Source of the DNA: Ramlibacter albus | GTDB lineage: Bacteria > Pseudomonadota > Gammaproteobacteria > Burkholderiales > Burkholderiaceae_C | DNA length: 64,000 nt | Assembly: GCF_014297445.1 (NCBI RefSeq) | Contig: NZ_JACORU010000008.1 | Coordinates: 124,001-188,000 of the forward strand | Direction of reading: 5' to 3' | Part shown: positions 20,401 to 29,391 of the stretch, one piece after another | Layout: each line of letters opens with the position of its first letter | Numbering within the stretch: position 1 is the first letter of the stretch | Notes under the pieces: generated by a model | The model's database searches: none | The model's input: the letters and a program-made list of their open reading frames with translations, nothing else | What the model was told of the DNA's origin: nothing | Program-made: the position numbers and the translations under genes

Positions 20401-21145
20401 TGGCCGCGATGGTGGTCTCGGGCTGGTCCCGATGCGGCGAATGGCCGCATTTGGGCAGCACCACGCGCTCGATCGGCCCGCGCGTGGGCCCGATCTCCTC
20501 GATCTGCCGCAGCGTGCCGTAGGGGTCGTCCTCGCCCTGGATGGCCAGCACGGGCGCAGCGATTTCGCGCGTTGCCGCGCGGATGTCGAACGACCGGAAT
20601 GCCCGGTCCAGCCAGATGTCGTTCCATTGCCAGAACGCGTTGTCCACGTCCGCGTGATAGCGGCCCAGCCTCTCGCGCAGGCCGTTTTCGAGGTAGGCCG
20701 TGCGCGCCTGCTCGATCGATGCGATCGAAACGTCTTCGACGATGACGTGCGGCGCCATCACGATGCAAGCCTCGACCGGATGCGACGCCGAGTGGAGCAG
20801 GGCGATGGTGCCGCCGTCCGAGTGGCCCAGCAGTACGGGCCGCTCGATCCGAAGCTCGCGCAGCAGCGCGGGAAGCATTTCGTATGCTTCGATGTGCATG
20901 TAGTCCGGACGGTGCCGGCCGCTGCCACGCACGTCCGCGATGGGCTCGGAGCCGCCATACCCGCGCCGCGAATAGACCAGCCCCCCGCGGCCGGTGGCCG
21001 CGCACACCTGCGCCGGCCAGTCGCGCCACATCGCGACCGAGCCGAGGCCCTCGTGGAGGAAAACGATCGGCGCCCGCGGTCCACCCGCAGGGGCCGCGAT
21101 GCGTTGAATCTCCAGCCGCACGCCGTCGACTTGCGCGAATTCCAT
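20375..21145 (-). CDS. Alpha/beta hydrolase
   Basis: A 256-residue hydrolase with the oxyanion segment FLHEGLGS, nucleophile Ser in LLGHSDGGTIAL, acidic residue in IQGEDDPYG and catalytic His in KCGHSPHRDQ, so the triad is complete. Cytoplasmic, no signal peptide. Substrate unknown; the family includes esterases and C-C bond hydrolases. Start 21145 (MEFAQVDG) is preferred over 21175 because TACCAT lies exactly seven bases upstream. It overlaps the 3' end of the pseudouridine synthase gene by 26 bases. Confidence 0.85.
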   Translation of the reverse strand: MEFAQVDGVRLEIQRIAAPAGGPRAPIVFLHEGLGSVAMWRDWPAQVCAATGRGGLVYSRRGYGGSEPIADVRGSGRHRPDYMHIEAYEMLPALLRELRIERPVLLGHSDGGTIALLHSASHPVEACIVMAPHVIVEDVSIASIEQARTAYLENGLRERLGRYHADVDNAFWQWNDIWLDRAFRSFDIRAATREIAAPVLAIQGEDDPYGTLRQIEEIGPTRGPIERVVLPKCGHSPHRDQPETTIAAIKNFLAAR

Positions 21146-21152
21146 GCGCCCG

Positions 21153-21196
21153 ATGGTAGCTGCCGCGCTCGGCATGCGCCCTGCGGCGGCTAAACT
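21153..21196. promoter_or_regulatory. Divergent pair of leaderless-type -10 boxes
   Basis: Minus strand TACCAT (21158-21153) is seven bases before ATG 21145. Plus strand TAAACT (21191-21196) is six bases before TTG 21203. The start codons are only 57 bases apart, and neither has a ribosome binding site. Confidence 0.4.
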
Positions 21197-21202
21197 CCCG
21201 GA

Positions 21203-22207
21203 TTGGCTGCCGGATCCCCTGTTTTGTTGAAAACCTTGCTTCGTCGTCTTGCTTTACTTCCGGTGATCGCCTGTGCGCTCGCCGCTGCCGCGGCCCATGC
21301 CGCGCCGCCCATCTTCGTCCTGAATTCGCTCGACGCGAGCGTGAGCGTGGTCGACCCCGCCACTTGGAAGGAAACGAAGCGCATCGCCACCGGCAAGGAG
21401 CCGCACCACCTGTACATGACCCCCGACGAGAAGTCGGTGATCGTGGCCAACGCGTTCTCCGACACGCTGACCTTCATCGACCCGAAAACGGCCGAGGTGC
21501 AGCGCGTCGTGCGCGGCATCCTCGACCCGTACCACCTGCGCTTCTCGCCGGACATGAAGTGGTTCGTGACCGCCGCGAACCGCCTGAACCACGTCGACAT
21601 CTACAAGTGGGACGGCAAGGACCTGCTGCTGGCAAAGCGCGTGCCCACGGGCAAGACGCCCAGCCACGTGTGGATCGACAGCAAGAGCACGACAGCGTAC
21701 GTGACGATGCAGGACAGCGACGAACTCGTCGCGATCGACCTCGCGTCGCAAAGCCTGAAGTGGCGCATCAAGACCGGCCCGATGCCGGCCGACCTGACGA
21801 TGACGCCCGACGAGAAGCAGATCCTCGTTGGCCTGACGGGTGGGGACAGCGTGGAGGTGTTCGACATCGCCGGCGACTACCCGAAGGCCGTGCGCCGCAT
21901 CAGGACCGGCGACGGCGCGCATGCGTTCCGCTCGGCCGGCGACAAGCGCCACGTGTACCTGAGCAACCGCGTCGCCAACACGATCAGCAAGATCGACCTG
22001 GTGACGCTGCAGGTGGTGGACACGTACGCGGCGCCGGGCGGCCCGGACTGCATGGACGTGGTGGGCGGCGGCAAGCTGCTGCTGACGACGTCGCGCTGGG
22101 CCAAGAAATTGACGGTGATCGACCTGCAGACCAAGAAGGTGGTCAAGCAGGTGCAGGTAGGGAAGTCGCCCCATGGGGTCTGGACGCTGGATCACGCGCC
22201 GCGCTAG
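21203..22207 (+). CDS. Exported YVTN/YncE-family beta-propeller protein
   Basis: A 334-residue periplasmic protein. A signal peptide ends near AAAAAHA (about residue 32), followed by repeated beta-propeller blades of the YVTN type: PIFVLNSLDASVSVVDPAT, VIVANAFSDTLTFIDPKT and VYLSNRVANTISKIDLVT. These proteins often act as scaffolds or ligand sensors. No ATG is available before the signal peptide; the start is TTG 21203 (six bases after TAAACT), with TTG 21224 or 21227 as alternatives. The 3' end overlaps the next gene by 35 bases, so the two, and the hydroxylase after them, form an operon. Confidence 0.85.
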   Translation: MAAGSPVLLKTLLRRLALLPVIACALAAAAAHAAPPIFVLNSLDASVSVVDPATWKETKRIATGKEPHHLYMTPDEKSVIVANAFSDTLTFIDPKTAEVQRVVRGILDPYHLRFSPDMKWFVTAANRLNHVDIYKWDGKDLLLAKRVPTGKTPSHVWIDSKSTTAYVTMQDSDELVAIDLASQSLKWRIKTGPMPADLTMTPDEKQILVGLTGGDSVEVFDIAGDYPKAVRRIRTGDGAHAFRSAGDKRHVYLSNRVANTISKIDLVTLQVVDTYAAPGGPDCMDVVGGGKLLLTTSRWAKKLTVIDLQTKKVVKQVQVGKSPHGVWTLDHAPR

Positions 22208-22967
22208 CGCGGCGGCATGGCTGCTGGCGGCCGGCGCGGCCGCCGCGCAGCCTGCCTGCGACAAGCCCGTCTACCTGACCCTTGACACGGGGCACATGGG
22301 CGTGGCGCCCTTGATCGCCGACGTGCTCAAGCGCAACGACGTGAAGGTCACCTTCTTTGCCGCGCAGGAGCGCACGAAGGAGGGCGACGGCTCGCTCGGC
22401 GACCACTGGGCGGGCTGGTGGCGCGCCCGCGCGGGCGAGGGGCATGAATTCGCGTCGCACACGTGGGACCACACGTACTGGCGCGCCGACCTTCCCGATG
22501 GCCGCATCCGCGTGCGCCCTTCCTCCGGGCCCGACGCCGGCGTCGACAAGGTGTGGACCGCCGCGCAGTACTGCGCCGAGATCGGCAAGGCGGCGCAAAG
22601 GCTCGAGCAGGTGACAGGCAGGAAGCCGCTGCCGCTGTTCCGCGCGCCCGGCGGCAAGACGTCACCGCGCTTCCTGGCGGCGATGGAGGCTTGCGGCTAC
22701 AAGCACGTGGGCTGGGCGCCTGCGGGTTTCCTGGGTGACGAATTGCCCAGCGAAAGCGTGAGCAACGCGGCGCTGCTGGCGAAGGCATTGCGCGACGTCC
22801 GCGCGGGGGATATCTTGGTGGCGCACCTGGGCATCTGGAGCCGCAAGGACCCGTGGGCGCCGGCCGTACTGGAGCCGCTGGTGAAGGGATTGAAGGCGAA
22901 GGGGTTCTGCTTCGCCACGTTGCGCGAGCACCCGGCTTACCGGGACTGGATCGCGCGGAGCCGGTGA
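22173..22967 (+). CDS. Polysaccharide deacetylase family protein
   Basis: A 264-residue exported protein with signal peptide (about 1-26) and a NodB-like fold. The catalytic segment reads YLTLDTGHMG, where typical enzymes have TFDDG. The metal His pair is in ASHTWDHTYW and the RxPxG segment in FRAPGGKTSP. The single Asp in the first motif is a variant, so activity is likely but not certain. It overlaps the propeller gene by 35 bases and the hydroxylase start by one base. The pairing suggests envelope glycan or lipid modification. Confidence 0.85.
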   Translation: MGSGRWITRRASAAAWLLAAGAAAAQPACDKPVYLTLDTGHMGVAPLIADVLKRNDVKVTFFAAQERTKEGDGSLGDHWAGWWRARAGEGHEFASHTWDHTYWRADLPDGRIRVRPSSGPDAGVDKVWTAAQYCAEIGKAAQRLEQVTGRKPLPLFRAPGGKTSPRFLAAMEACGYKHVGWAPAGFLGDELPSESVSNAALLAKALRDVRAGDILVAHLGIWSRKDPWAPAVLEPLVKGLKAKGFCFATLREHPAYRDWIARSR

Positions 22968-23953
22968 TGTTCGACTGGATCGTGGAGACGTTTGGAAGCG
23001 CGCAGCAGTGGCTGTACGAGACGGTGTTCCAGCCCGTGATGTTCCACGCGGGCCTGGGGCAGTTCCTCGAGGACGGCTACAACGCGGCGGGGTGGTTGCT
23101 GGTGGGGCTGATCCAGATCGCGGTGATGCTGGCTGTGATTGGGCCGCTGGAGAAGTGGCGGCCTGTGGAGCCGGTCACCGACAGGCAGGCGGTGCGGGTG
23201 GATGTGCTGTACACGTTGATCCACCGGTTGGGGTTGTTTCGCGTCGCGCTGTTCTTCACGGTCGACCCGCTGTTTGACGAGCTGTTCGGGTGGTTGCGGG
23301 TGCACGGGGTGGGGACGTTCCACCTGGACCAGGTGTGGGCCGGTGTGTCCGACGTGGCCTGGGTGAGCTTTCTGCTGTACCTGGTGGTGTTCGATTTCGT
23401 GGACTACTGGATCCACCGGGGGCAGCATCACTTCGAGTGGTGGTGGGCGCTGCACTCGCTGCACCACTCGCAAAGGCAGATGACGATGTGGACGGATAAC
23501 CGGAACCACCTGCTGGATGATTTGATTCGGGATTCGATATTGGTGGTGGTGGGGCAGGTGATTGGGGTGGGGCCGGGGCAGTTTGTGGGGATCGTGGCTG
23601 TCACTCAATTGAGCGAGAGTTTGCAGCACGCGAACCTGCGGGTGGGGTTCGGCGCCGTCGGTGAGCGGCTGTGGGTTTCACCGAGGTTTCACCGCCTGCA
23701 CCACAGCATCGGGCTTGGGCACGAGAGCGCGGGCAAGGGGACGCTCGGTGGGCATAACTTCGGCGTGTTGCTGCCGTGGTGGGACCTCGTATTCCGGACA
23801 GCGAGTTACGAGCTGCGCTACGACGCAACAGGCGTGCGCGACCAAGTCGAACACGGCCGTGAATATGGGCGCGGCTTCTGGGCGCAGCAGGCGCTTGGGT
23901 TGCGCCGGGTGTTCAGCAGGCTCCAGGTGATGGGCCGCAGATCATCGGTGTGA
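22967..23953 (+). CDS. Sterol desaturase / fatty acid hydroxylase family protein
   Basis: A 328-residue membrane di-iron oxygenase with about five membrane segments and three histidine clusters: HRGQHH, LHSLHHS and a late FHRLHHSIGLGHE, matching the fatty acid hydroxylase superfamily. It would hydroxylate or desaturate a lipid chain in the inner membrane. The ATG overlaps the deacetylase stop by one base (TGATG). The 3' end overlaps the convergent glycosyltransferase gene by 12 bases, marking the edge of the polysaccharide locus. Confidence 0.88.
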   Translation: MFDWIVETFGSAQQWLYETVFQPVMFHAGLGQFLEDGYNAAGWLLVGLIQIAVMLAVIGPLEKWRPVEPVTDRQAVRVDVLYTLIHRLGLFRVALFFTVDPLFDELFGWLRVHGVGTFHLDQVWAGVSDVAWVSFLLYLVVFDFVDYWIHRGQHHFEWWWALHSLHHSQRQMTMWTDNRNHLLDDLIRDSILVVVGQVIGVGPGQFVGIVAVTQLSESLQHANLRVGFGAVGERLWVSPRFHRLHHSIGLGHESAGKGTLGGHNFGVLLPWWDLVFRTASYELRYDATGVRDQVEHGREYGRGFWAQQALGLRRVFSRLQVMGRRSSV

Positions 23954-24874
23954 CAGTTTTCGGCTACACATCCGAATGAAGTGCGTGCCATACAAACCGA
24001 GATTGCGCGGAAAGGTCGCAAACGACAGGAGGAACGAAACGGCCATGTAATACACCCGTTGGACCCATGTCGCCCGTTGACAAAGTCCGATCGTGGCGAA
24101 AACGTAGGATCGATACTGCTGAGCCGGGAACGTGGGCTCGATCGACTTCAGGTAGTCGATGCTGCTGAGATCCAGCCGCAGTTGTTCCACAGTCACGTTG
24201 GAGGACATCCCTCCACCATGAAGTCGATAGACACACATCGTTTCTTCGCTGTAGTGGATCTTGCCGGCGAACGTGATGCAAAGATTCAACAGGCGGTCGC
24301 ACGACAAGACAAGAGGCGCACCGCAGAAGAGTTCGACAGCCTCACGCCGGAACAGCACTGACGCAGTATGGAACAGCCGACCTGCAATCAAGTCCTTGGT
24401 CAGGATCGTTTCAGGGACGCCCAACTTGAACTTGCGCGCGACCCGATCCCCGATCAGGACGTCGGACTGGTGAGTAGCACCGGCGTAGTCAGGATGCGAT
24501 TCGAGGAAGGAAACTTGAATGGCAAGTTTCGAGGGGGCAACCCAGTAATCGTCGCCTTCGCACACGGCAATGTATTTTCCCGTGCATGCTTGCAAGGTCC
24601 GACTGAAGTTCGGCATCACCCCGAGGTTTCTTTCACGTGAAAGCAACTTGACCCGAGGATCCTTGCGGGCGTAGGCCTCACAGATGTCGAAGGTGTTGTC
24701 CGTGCTGCAGTCGTCACCGATGACGAGTTCGATGGGAAAGTCGACTTCCTGGGACAGGATGCTTTCGATTGCCTGGGCAATGAACTTTCCATGGTTATAG
24801 GAAATCATGCAGACGCTGACGGTCGGTTGCACAGCTTCGGACTCGATTGGGAACGGATGGATTGCCTGGTTCAC
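23942..24874 (-). CDS. Glycosyltransferase family 2 protein (last gene of polysaccharide locus)
   Basis: A 310-residue GT-A glycosyltransferase. The N terminus has the GT2 pattern VSVCMISYNHGKFIAQAIES, nucleotide-binding ELVIGDDCSTDNT and the metal-binding region CEGDDYWVAPSKL. It probably adds one sugar to the lipid-linked repeat unit at the cytoplasmic face. Start GTG 24874 overlaps the polymerase stop (GTGA). The coding region is lower in GC (hand-counted rows near 52%) than the chromosome around it, consistent with acquisition. Donor and acceptor unknown. Confidence 0.87.
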   Translation of the reverse strand: MNQAIHPFPIESEAVQPTVSVCMISYNHGKFIAQAIESILSQEVDFPIELVIGDDCSTDNTFDICEAYARKDPRVKLLSRERNLGVMPNFSRTLQACTGKYIAVCEGDDYWVAPSKLAIQVSFLESHPDYAGATHQSDVLIGDRVARKFKLGVPETILTKDLIAGRLFHTASVLFRREAVELFCGAPLVLSCDRLLNLCITFAGKIHYSEETMCVYRLHGGGMSSNVTVEQLRLDLSSIDYLKSIEPTFPAQQYRSYVFATIGLCQRATWVQRVYYMAVSFLLSFATFPRNLGLYGTHFIRMCSRKLSHR

Positions 24875-26082
24875 AACCGGATCCCCCGATTCACGACCTG
24901 AAGAAGACCGAGTGCAACGACGACGAACCAGAAATAGGCAGCTTCCAATGGACTCACCATCATTCCCATCATCCACGCCGAGGCCAGCATGAAAAACAGC
25001 GCCCCGTGCTTCCACGACATGTGGCTACGGTAACGTGCGTAGGTTGCGGCGGCGCCGTAGAGGAAACCCCCGAGGGCGATGCCGACAAGGTTGAAGTCCC
25101 GATAGAGCGTGAAGACGATCGTGCCGAAGGCATTTCGGAACATGTAGTCGCTGTCACCGATGTCGATCGGCGTATCGAGGTACTGCGCATTCTCGGAGCT
25201 GGCCGCCTGGAATCCAAGCGAGAAAGGCTTCAGGAGGTTTTCCAGCACCAGTTCCAGGAAACCCAGTGAGGATCGGCCAAAACTGTGCAGGTGCAAGATA
25301 CTGTTGTGATCCTGAAATTGCTGGTCATAAAGCGAAAAGCCGATCAGGTGATAGTCGATCAAGTAATGCTGGATGGCGCCAATGATGTCGCCCCCGAACC
25401 GATTGGCAGACGATGCGATCAGGCCGACCGTGATGATGCCCCCCGTGGCCAGGATCCTTCCATCGACTCGGCCCCGGCTGTGCGCGGTGACCAAGGTGTA
25501 GAACACCATGATCCAGAACAGGTGGAGTATTGGATAGTTGACCTGCCAAAGGTAGGAAAAGCACACGAAGCTGGCGATGCAGGCAACGAGTACCATGCGC
25601 ATGCCGGCCACCTCCACGGCAAGGACTGACACGAGAATCGTGTAAGCGACCGGAAACGCGAGAATCTTCGTGAGGATGTCCAGCACGTGAATGCCGGTCG
25701 CACTCCCTTCTTCGAGACCGCCTTGAAGTCGCAGCCTCGTGTAGTACTCGAAGAACCCCGTATCAAGGGCGCCTGCCAACTTCAGGCTCAGCAGCAACAT
25801 CACCAGGGTGCCAAACGCCGCGATTGCCAGAATCCAGCGAACTCGTACTGCCGCTAGCCGCAAGCCTCTCACTCCAGCGAAAGCACGCCCAGCGTCATGC
25901 GGCCGCAAGCGCTTCATGGTCATGTGGCCAGCCGCAAAAGCGGCGATGAGCAGCAGGTAGTGAGCGAGCGACTCCGCGGATGGCAATTTGAACGCGTTGA
26001 AGGAGCAGGAGACGGCGATCCAGAACAACCACCAGTAACCCATCAGGTGGATGGGAAAATCGAGTGATTTCAGATAAGCCAA
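24871..26082 (-). CDS. Wzy-like O-antigen/oligosaccharide repeat unit polymerase
   Basis: A 403-residue protein with roughly ten membrane segments and a periplasmic loop near 210-300, the layout of Wzy polymerases, which link repeat units at the periplasmic face. Wzy sequences are poorly conserved, so the call rests on topology and context: directly next to the flippase (four bases away) and between glycosyltransferases. Lower GC than the backbone. Alternative: another multi-spanning EpsG-like polymerase. Confidence 0.75.
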   Translation of the reverse strand: MAYLKSLDFPIHLMGYWWLFWIAVSCSFNAFKLPSAESLAHYLLLIAAFAAGHMTMKRLRPHDAGRAFAGVRGLRLAAVRVRWILAIAAFGTLVMLLLSLKLAGALDTGFFEYYTRLRLQGGLEEGSATGIHVLDILTKILAFPVAYTILVSVLAVEVAGMRMVLVACIASFVCFSYLWQVNYPILHLFWIMVFYTLVTAHSRGRVDGRILATGGIITVGLIASSANRFGGDIIGAIQHYLIDYHLIGFSLYDQQFQDHNSILHLHSFGRSSLGFLELVLENLLKPFSLGFQAASSENAQYLDTPIDIGDSDYMFRNAFGTIVFTLYRDFNLVGIALGGFLYGAAATYARYRSHMSWKHGALFFMLASAWMMGMMVSPLEAAYFWFVVVALGLLQVVNRGIRL

Positions 26083-26086
26083 GCGA

Positions 26087-27610
26087 TCATCCCCTCAGGA
26101 ACCGAGTCCCGGGCAAGTGGCGCCGGATTTCGGTGGAGGCAACACAAGCGGTAGCGATACAGGCAGTCGAGACCAGGGCGAAGTCTACCAAGGCAGTCCA
26201 GCGGCTCAGAAATTCACCATGGTGCAGGACCGCAACCACGAGGCCGACCAGGGAAGTCGGGACCATGATCGTGAGTACGTTGCGCTGAATCCATTCGACA
26301 TGCAGTCCCGGCTCCAGTCGGCCATGCACGAAGGCAACCCATCCGAAAAGGTAAACCACGTTCATGCCCATCCAGACCCAGCCCACACCGACGCCGCCGA
26401 AGCGCAGGGCGGCGAACACGATGCCGGGAATCAGCAGCGCGATGAGGCCCACATTGCCGATCAGGTGGTAACGCAGATTGCCGCGCGCGTACTGCATGTA
26501 GAACGGGAAGGCGCTCATCGCCAGCAGGCCATTGCCGATCGCATAAAGGCGAAGGACGGGCGCGGCGACGCGTGAGAGCTCACGGTCGCCAGTCCACGCG
26601 AACAGCAGCGACTCGGGACAGCTCGCGAGCGTTACCATCAGTGAGCCGGCAACGACACTGACCAGTTGCGCAAAGCGATGATAAATCCGCAGGATTTCGC
26701 CGTGATTGCCTTCTGCGTGCAGCCGCGCCAGCCGCGGCAGCAAGGCTGAGCCGATGGGGCCGGTCGCGGTCGTGATGCCACCGGCAACCAGCACGGCCAC
26801 CATGAAGAATCCGTACTCCGCCAAGGGCAGCAAGCCGGAAAGGATGAGTTTGTCGATCTGGGTGACAAAGATCCAGACCGCGGACGTGAACGCAATCGTC
26901 AGTGAGAATCGCAGCCGCATTGCGACCGGTGCGAATGACCAACCGATCGGAGGGTCGCTCGCTGCCGGCCGGGGCACAAGGCGCCTGGCCATTGCGTACA
27001 AGATACCGAGCTCCAGTGCGGCAACGGCCATCTGGTGCAGGAAGAAGACCTTGGGCGTATAGCCCCAAAGTGCCATCGACGCAAACACGGCTGCAAAGCG
27101 CAGCGTGGCGACCAGGGCATTGAAGCCACCGAGCCACACGAACCGCTCCGCGCCGGTGGCAACGCCCCGATACAGGCCTCCCATCCAGCGCATGGCCACG
27201 CAAGCGCCCATGATCTGCAACGCTACAACGATGTCTTGGATCGGCAATTGCTGCAGATTCAGCCAGCGTTGCGCAATGATCGGCGCCAAGGCGACAAGTG
27301 CACCGCCACCAATGAGTGCAACCATCACGAAAAACAGGCTGAGCACGCGGTACAGGTGCCTGTAGTCCCGTGGCGCCAACGCCCCGCCGAAGTATCGAGC
27401 GGACTCGCGAGCGATCGTCAGGGTCAGTCCCAGATCCAGGACGATGAACCAGGATTGCAGCATCGAAAAGAAGGCAATCAGGCCGTATGCCTCCGCTCCC
27501 ATCCATTTCAGGTACAGAGGAATGAGCAGTATGCCGATCAGCGTCGCGTAAAGCTGGCTGGCATAGTTGGCGGCGACGTTCAGTCTGAGCGAGATGGGCT
27601 TGTGCGACAT
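26087..27610 (-). CDS. Wzx-like oligosaccharide flippase
   Basis: A 507-residue MOP-superfamily (polysaccharide transporter) protein with 12-14 membrane segments. N-terminal NVAANYASQLYATLIGILLI and YGLIAFFSMLQSW are typical of Wzx/RfbX. It would flip undecaprenyl-linked repeat units to the periplasm. It precedes the polymerase by four bases. Upstream is a 171-base gap. Confidence 0.88.
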   Translation of the reverse strand: MSHKPISLRLNVAANYASQLYATLIGILLIPLYLKWMGAEAYGLIAFFSMLQSWFIVLDLGLTLTIARESARYFGGALAPRDYRHLYRVLSLFFVMVALIGGGALVALAPIIAQRWLNLQQLPIQDIVVALQIMGACVAMRWMGGLYRGVATGAERFVWLGGFNALVATLRFAAVFASMALWGYTPKVFFLHQMAVAALELGILYAMARRLVPRPAASDPPIGWSFAPVAMRLRFSLTIAFTSAVWIFVTQIDKLILSGLLPLAEYGFFMVAVLVAGGITTATGPIGSALLPRLARLHAEGNHGEILRIYHRFAQLVSVVAGSLMVTLASCPESLLFAWTGDRELSRVAAPVLRLYAIGNGLLAMSAFPFYMQYARGNLRYHLIGNVGLIALLIPGIVFAALRFGGVGVGWVWMGMNVVYLFGWVAFVHGRLEPGLHVEWIQRNVLTIMVPTSLVGLVVAVLHHGEFLSRWTALVDFALVSTACIATACVASTEIRRHLPGTRFLRG

Positions 27611-27781
27611 CGATTTTCATTCTCGGGGAGGGCTGCACGGGCTCGAGCAAGTGGGTGTCGACACTTGCAAACCCGGGCGTGCTAACCGGCCCTTGTGCAC
27701 CGCCGCGGGAAGTACTGCCGGTCTTTCAGCGTGTCGAGCAGCGTGTCGCCGCCCGCCGATGCAGCACACCGTGCAAAGTGA

Positions 27782-28750
27782 TCAATTGACGCTGGCTGCC
27801 GCTACTTGCATCACCGGGACGCCATTTCGTATCGGGTAGGTTCGATTGCACTTCGTGCAATGGATGTGCGCACGCTCGGGCACCAACTCGTCGCTCCCGC
27901 AAGCCGGGCAGCGTAACAACGCGTGCAGGTCGATCTGCCGCCGCCGTCCGCGACCCATTGCCTGCAACAGGTTGAGAACAGCTTTTTGCAGGCGATGACG
28001 CAAACTTGTCCCCAGGAGACTGGTCGCGAACGCGGGGGCCTCTGTTTCCTGCGCGAACCAGGCGGCATCGACCTGCGGGTTCAGCACCACGAAGTCGATT
28101 TTTCCGCGCCAGTAGTAGCGAACATGAAAAGCAAACGGATGCTCCACGAACAGCTCGCCTGTCATATGGCGCTTGGCCCGATCCTCGTACAAGTCGACGA
28201 GGTCGCGATCCACGACAGGCGACGGCTTCTTGCGGATCAGGAGCCGGCCTTCGCGTTGCGTGATCTCGAGATGATGATCGAGTAGCGGGTTGATGCGCTC
28301 GAAAAAAGCATCCGGCACCTCGATGTATCCAGCCTTGGCCACCCGCTGCAGCTCTGCAAGGAATTGCTCGGGATCCCCTGAATGCTCAAGAACATGCGAG
28401 GCGATGACGAAATCGAACGCCTTGTCGCGGAAGGGCAATTGCTCCACAAAGCCAAGCACGGTCGGCCGATCCGACTTCAGAGGTGCCCAATTTCGTTCCC
28501 GGGTGTTTTCATAGGCATCCAGCAAGACATTGGCGCGCGGATACGGGTTACCGCCGGAACCGACTTCCAATACGAGTGCGTCCTTTGGAACCGGGCAATG
28601 AAGTCGCCGCAACGACCAGGCCACGCGCTCAAACCCAAGTACCCGACACACGCGCATTGCGAGAGACTCCGGGCGCAAGAAAGTGCTGCGGTTTCCAGTC
28701 CGCTCGATCCCGCCGGTAGCGCTCGCCCCGGTTGGCTGTTCAGTACTCAT
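27782..28750 (-). CDS. SAM-dependent methyltransferase with C-terminal zinc ribbon
   Basis: A 322-residue protein. The class I SAM fold is at about 50-190, with motif I LVLEVGSGGNPYPRANVLLD and motif IV region VIASHVLEHSGDPEQF. Residues about 275-315 are a Trm112-like zinc ribbon with two cysteine pairs (CPACGSDE and CTKC) followed by YPIRNGVPVM. The context suggests methylation of a sugar or a lipid-linked intermediate. The ribbon attached to a locus methyltransferase is uncommon and may serve in dimer or substrate contact. The target cannot be read from sequence. Confidence 0.8.
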   Translation of the reverse strand: MSTEQPTGASATGGIERTGNRSTFLRPESLAMRVCRVLGFERVAWSLRRLHCPVPKDALVLEVGSGGNPYPRANVLLDAYENTRERNWAPLKSDRPTVLGFVEQLPFRDKAFDFVIASHVLEHSGDPEQFLAELQRVAKAGYIEVPDAFFERINPLLDHHLEITQREGRLLIRKKPSPVVDRDLVDLYEDRAKRHMTGELFVEHPFAFHVRYYWRGKIDFVVLNPQVDAAWFAQETEAPAFATSLLGTSLRHRLQKAVLNLLQAMGRGRRRQIDLHALLRCPACGSDELVPERAHIHCTKCNRTYPIRNGVPVMQVAAASVN

Positions 28751-28814
28751 CGGGTTCTCTTCTCGAAAAAAAGCTCACGTAGTCGATGTGACCAATAGAT
28801 TGCGCGACCTGCAG

Positions 28815-29390
28815 TCACGCGCCTGCGACGTGCTCGAGCCGGAAACGCTGTTCAACATCGAGAAGGTCGCGGCTGCGCTCGCGGATGCGGCGCGCGGGGA
28901 CCCCGGCGTAGATACCGAACGCCGGACAGCGACCCCGCATCATGCTCAGTGCCCCGACTGCCACGCCGTCTTCCAGGATGGCACCCGGCAATACGACGGA
29001 CCCGCTGCCGATGACGACGTGCCGGCCGATGTACACGTCTCTGTGATCGACGTTCTTGTAGTTCTCGGGCACGGTCGGATTGGTCATCGTTGCGCCGGAG
29101 TAGTCGTCGCTGCTCGAGTAGATCGAGACGCGCGAGGAGATGTTGGAGAAGTCGCCGAGCGTGATGCTGCCTGCCCCGAGCATGCACGAATAAACCGCGA
29201 CGTGGATATGACTGCCCAGGCGAATACCGCCCTTGCCGGCGGAAAGGACACAGAAGTCGTCGATGCGAACGTTGTCGCCCAGGTGAATACGTGAGGGGCC
29301 GTGGAACGAGGCCCGGTCGGACACCCTGACGCCACGCCCGACCGATGCGAAGCCCATGGCGGCGAGCTCTTGTTCGTTCAGTATGGCCAC
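28815..29390 (-). CDS. Hexapeptide-repeat acyltransferase (VioB/FdtC-like)
   Basis: A 191-residue left-handed beta-helix acyltransferase. Repeats run from IHLGDNVRIDDFCVLSAG to VYIGRHVVIGSGSVVLPGA and end with GIYAGVPARRIRER, as in NodL/LacA/VioB-type O- or N-acetyltransferases. Start GTG 29390 is set by an AGGAGA ribosome binding site five bases upstream and by its position one base after the aminotransferase stop. Pairing with a VioA-like aminotransferase suggests N-acetylation of a 4-amino-4,6-dideoxyhexose nucleotide. Confidence 0.85.
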   Translation of the reverse strand: MAILNEQELAAMGFASVGRGVRVSDRASFHGPSRIHLGDNVRIDDFCVLSAGKGGIRLGSHIHVAVYSCMLGAGSITLGDFSNISSRVSIYSSSDDYSGATMTNPTVPENYKNVDHRDVYIGRHVVIGSGSVVLPGAILEDGVAVGALSMMRGRCPAFGIYAGVPARRIRERSRDLLDVEQRFRLEHVAGA

Positions 29391-29391
29391 G

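Noticed and set aside
27611..27781. 171-base gap with a CAAGTG...CACTTG stem (27648-27667) considered as a riboswitch or small gene
   Set aside because: Stem is short, no conserved riboswitch core or credible open frame seen.
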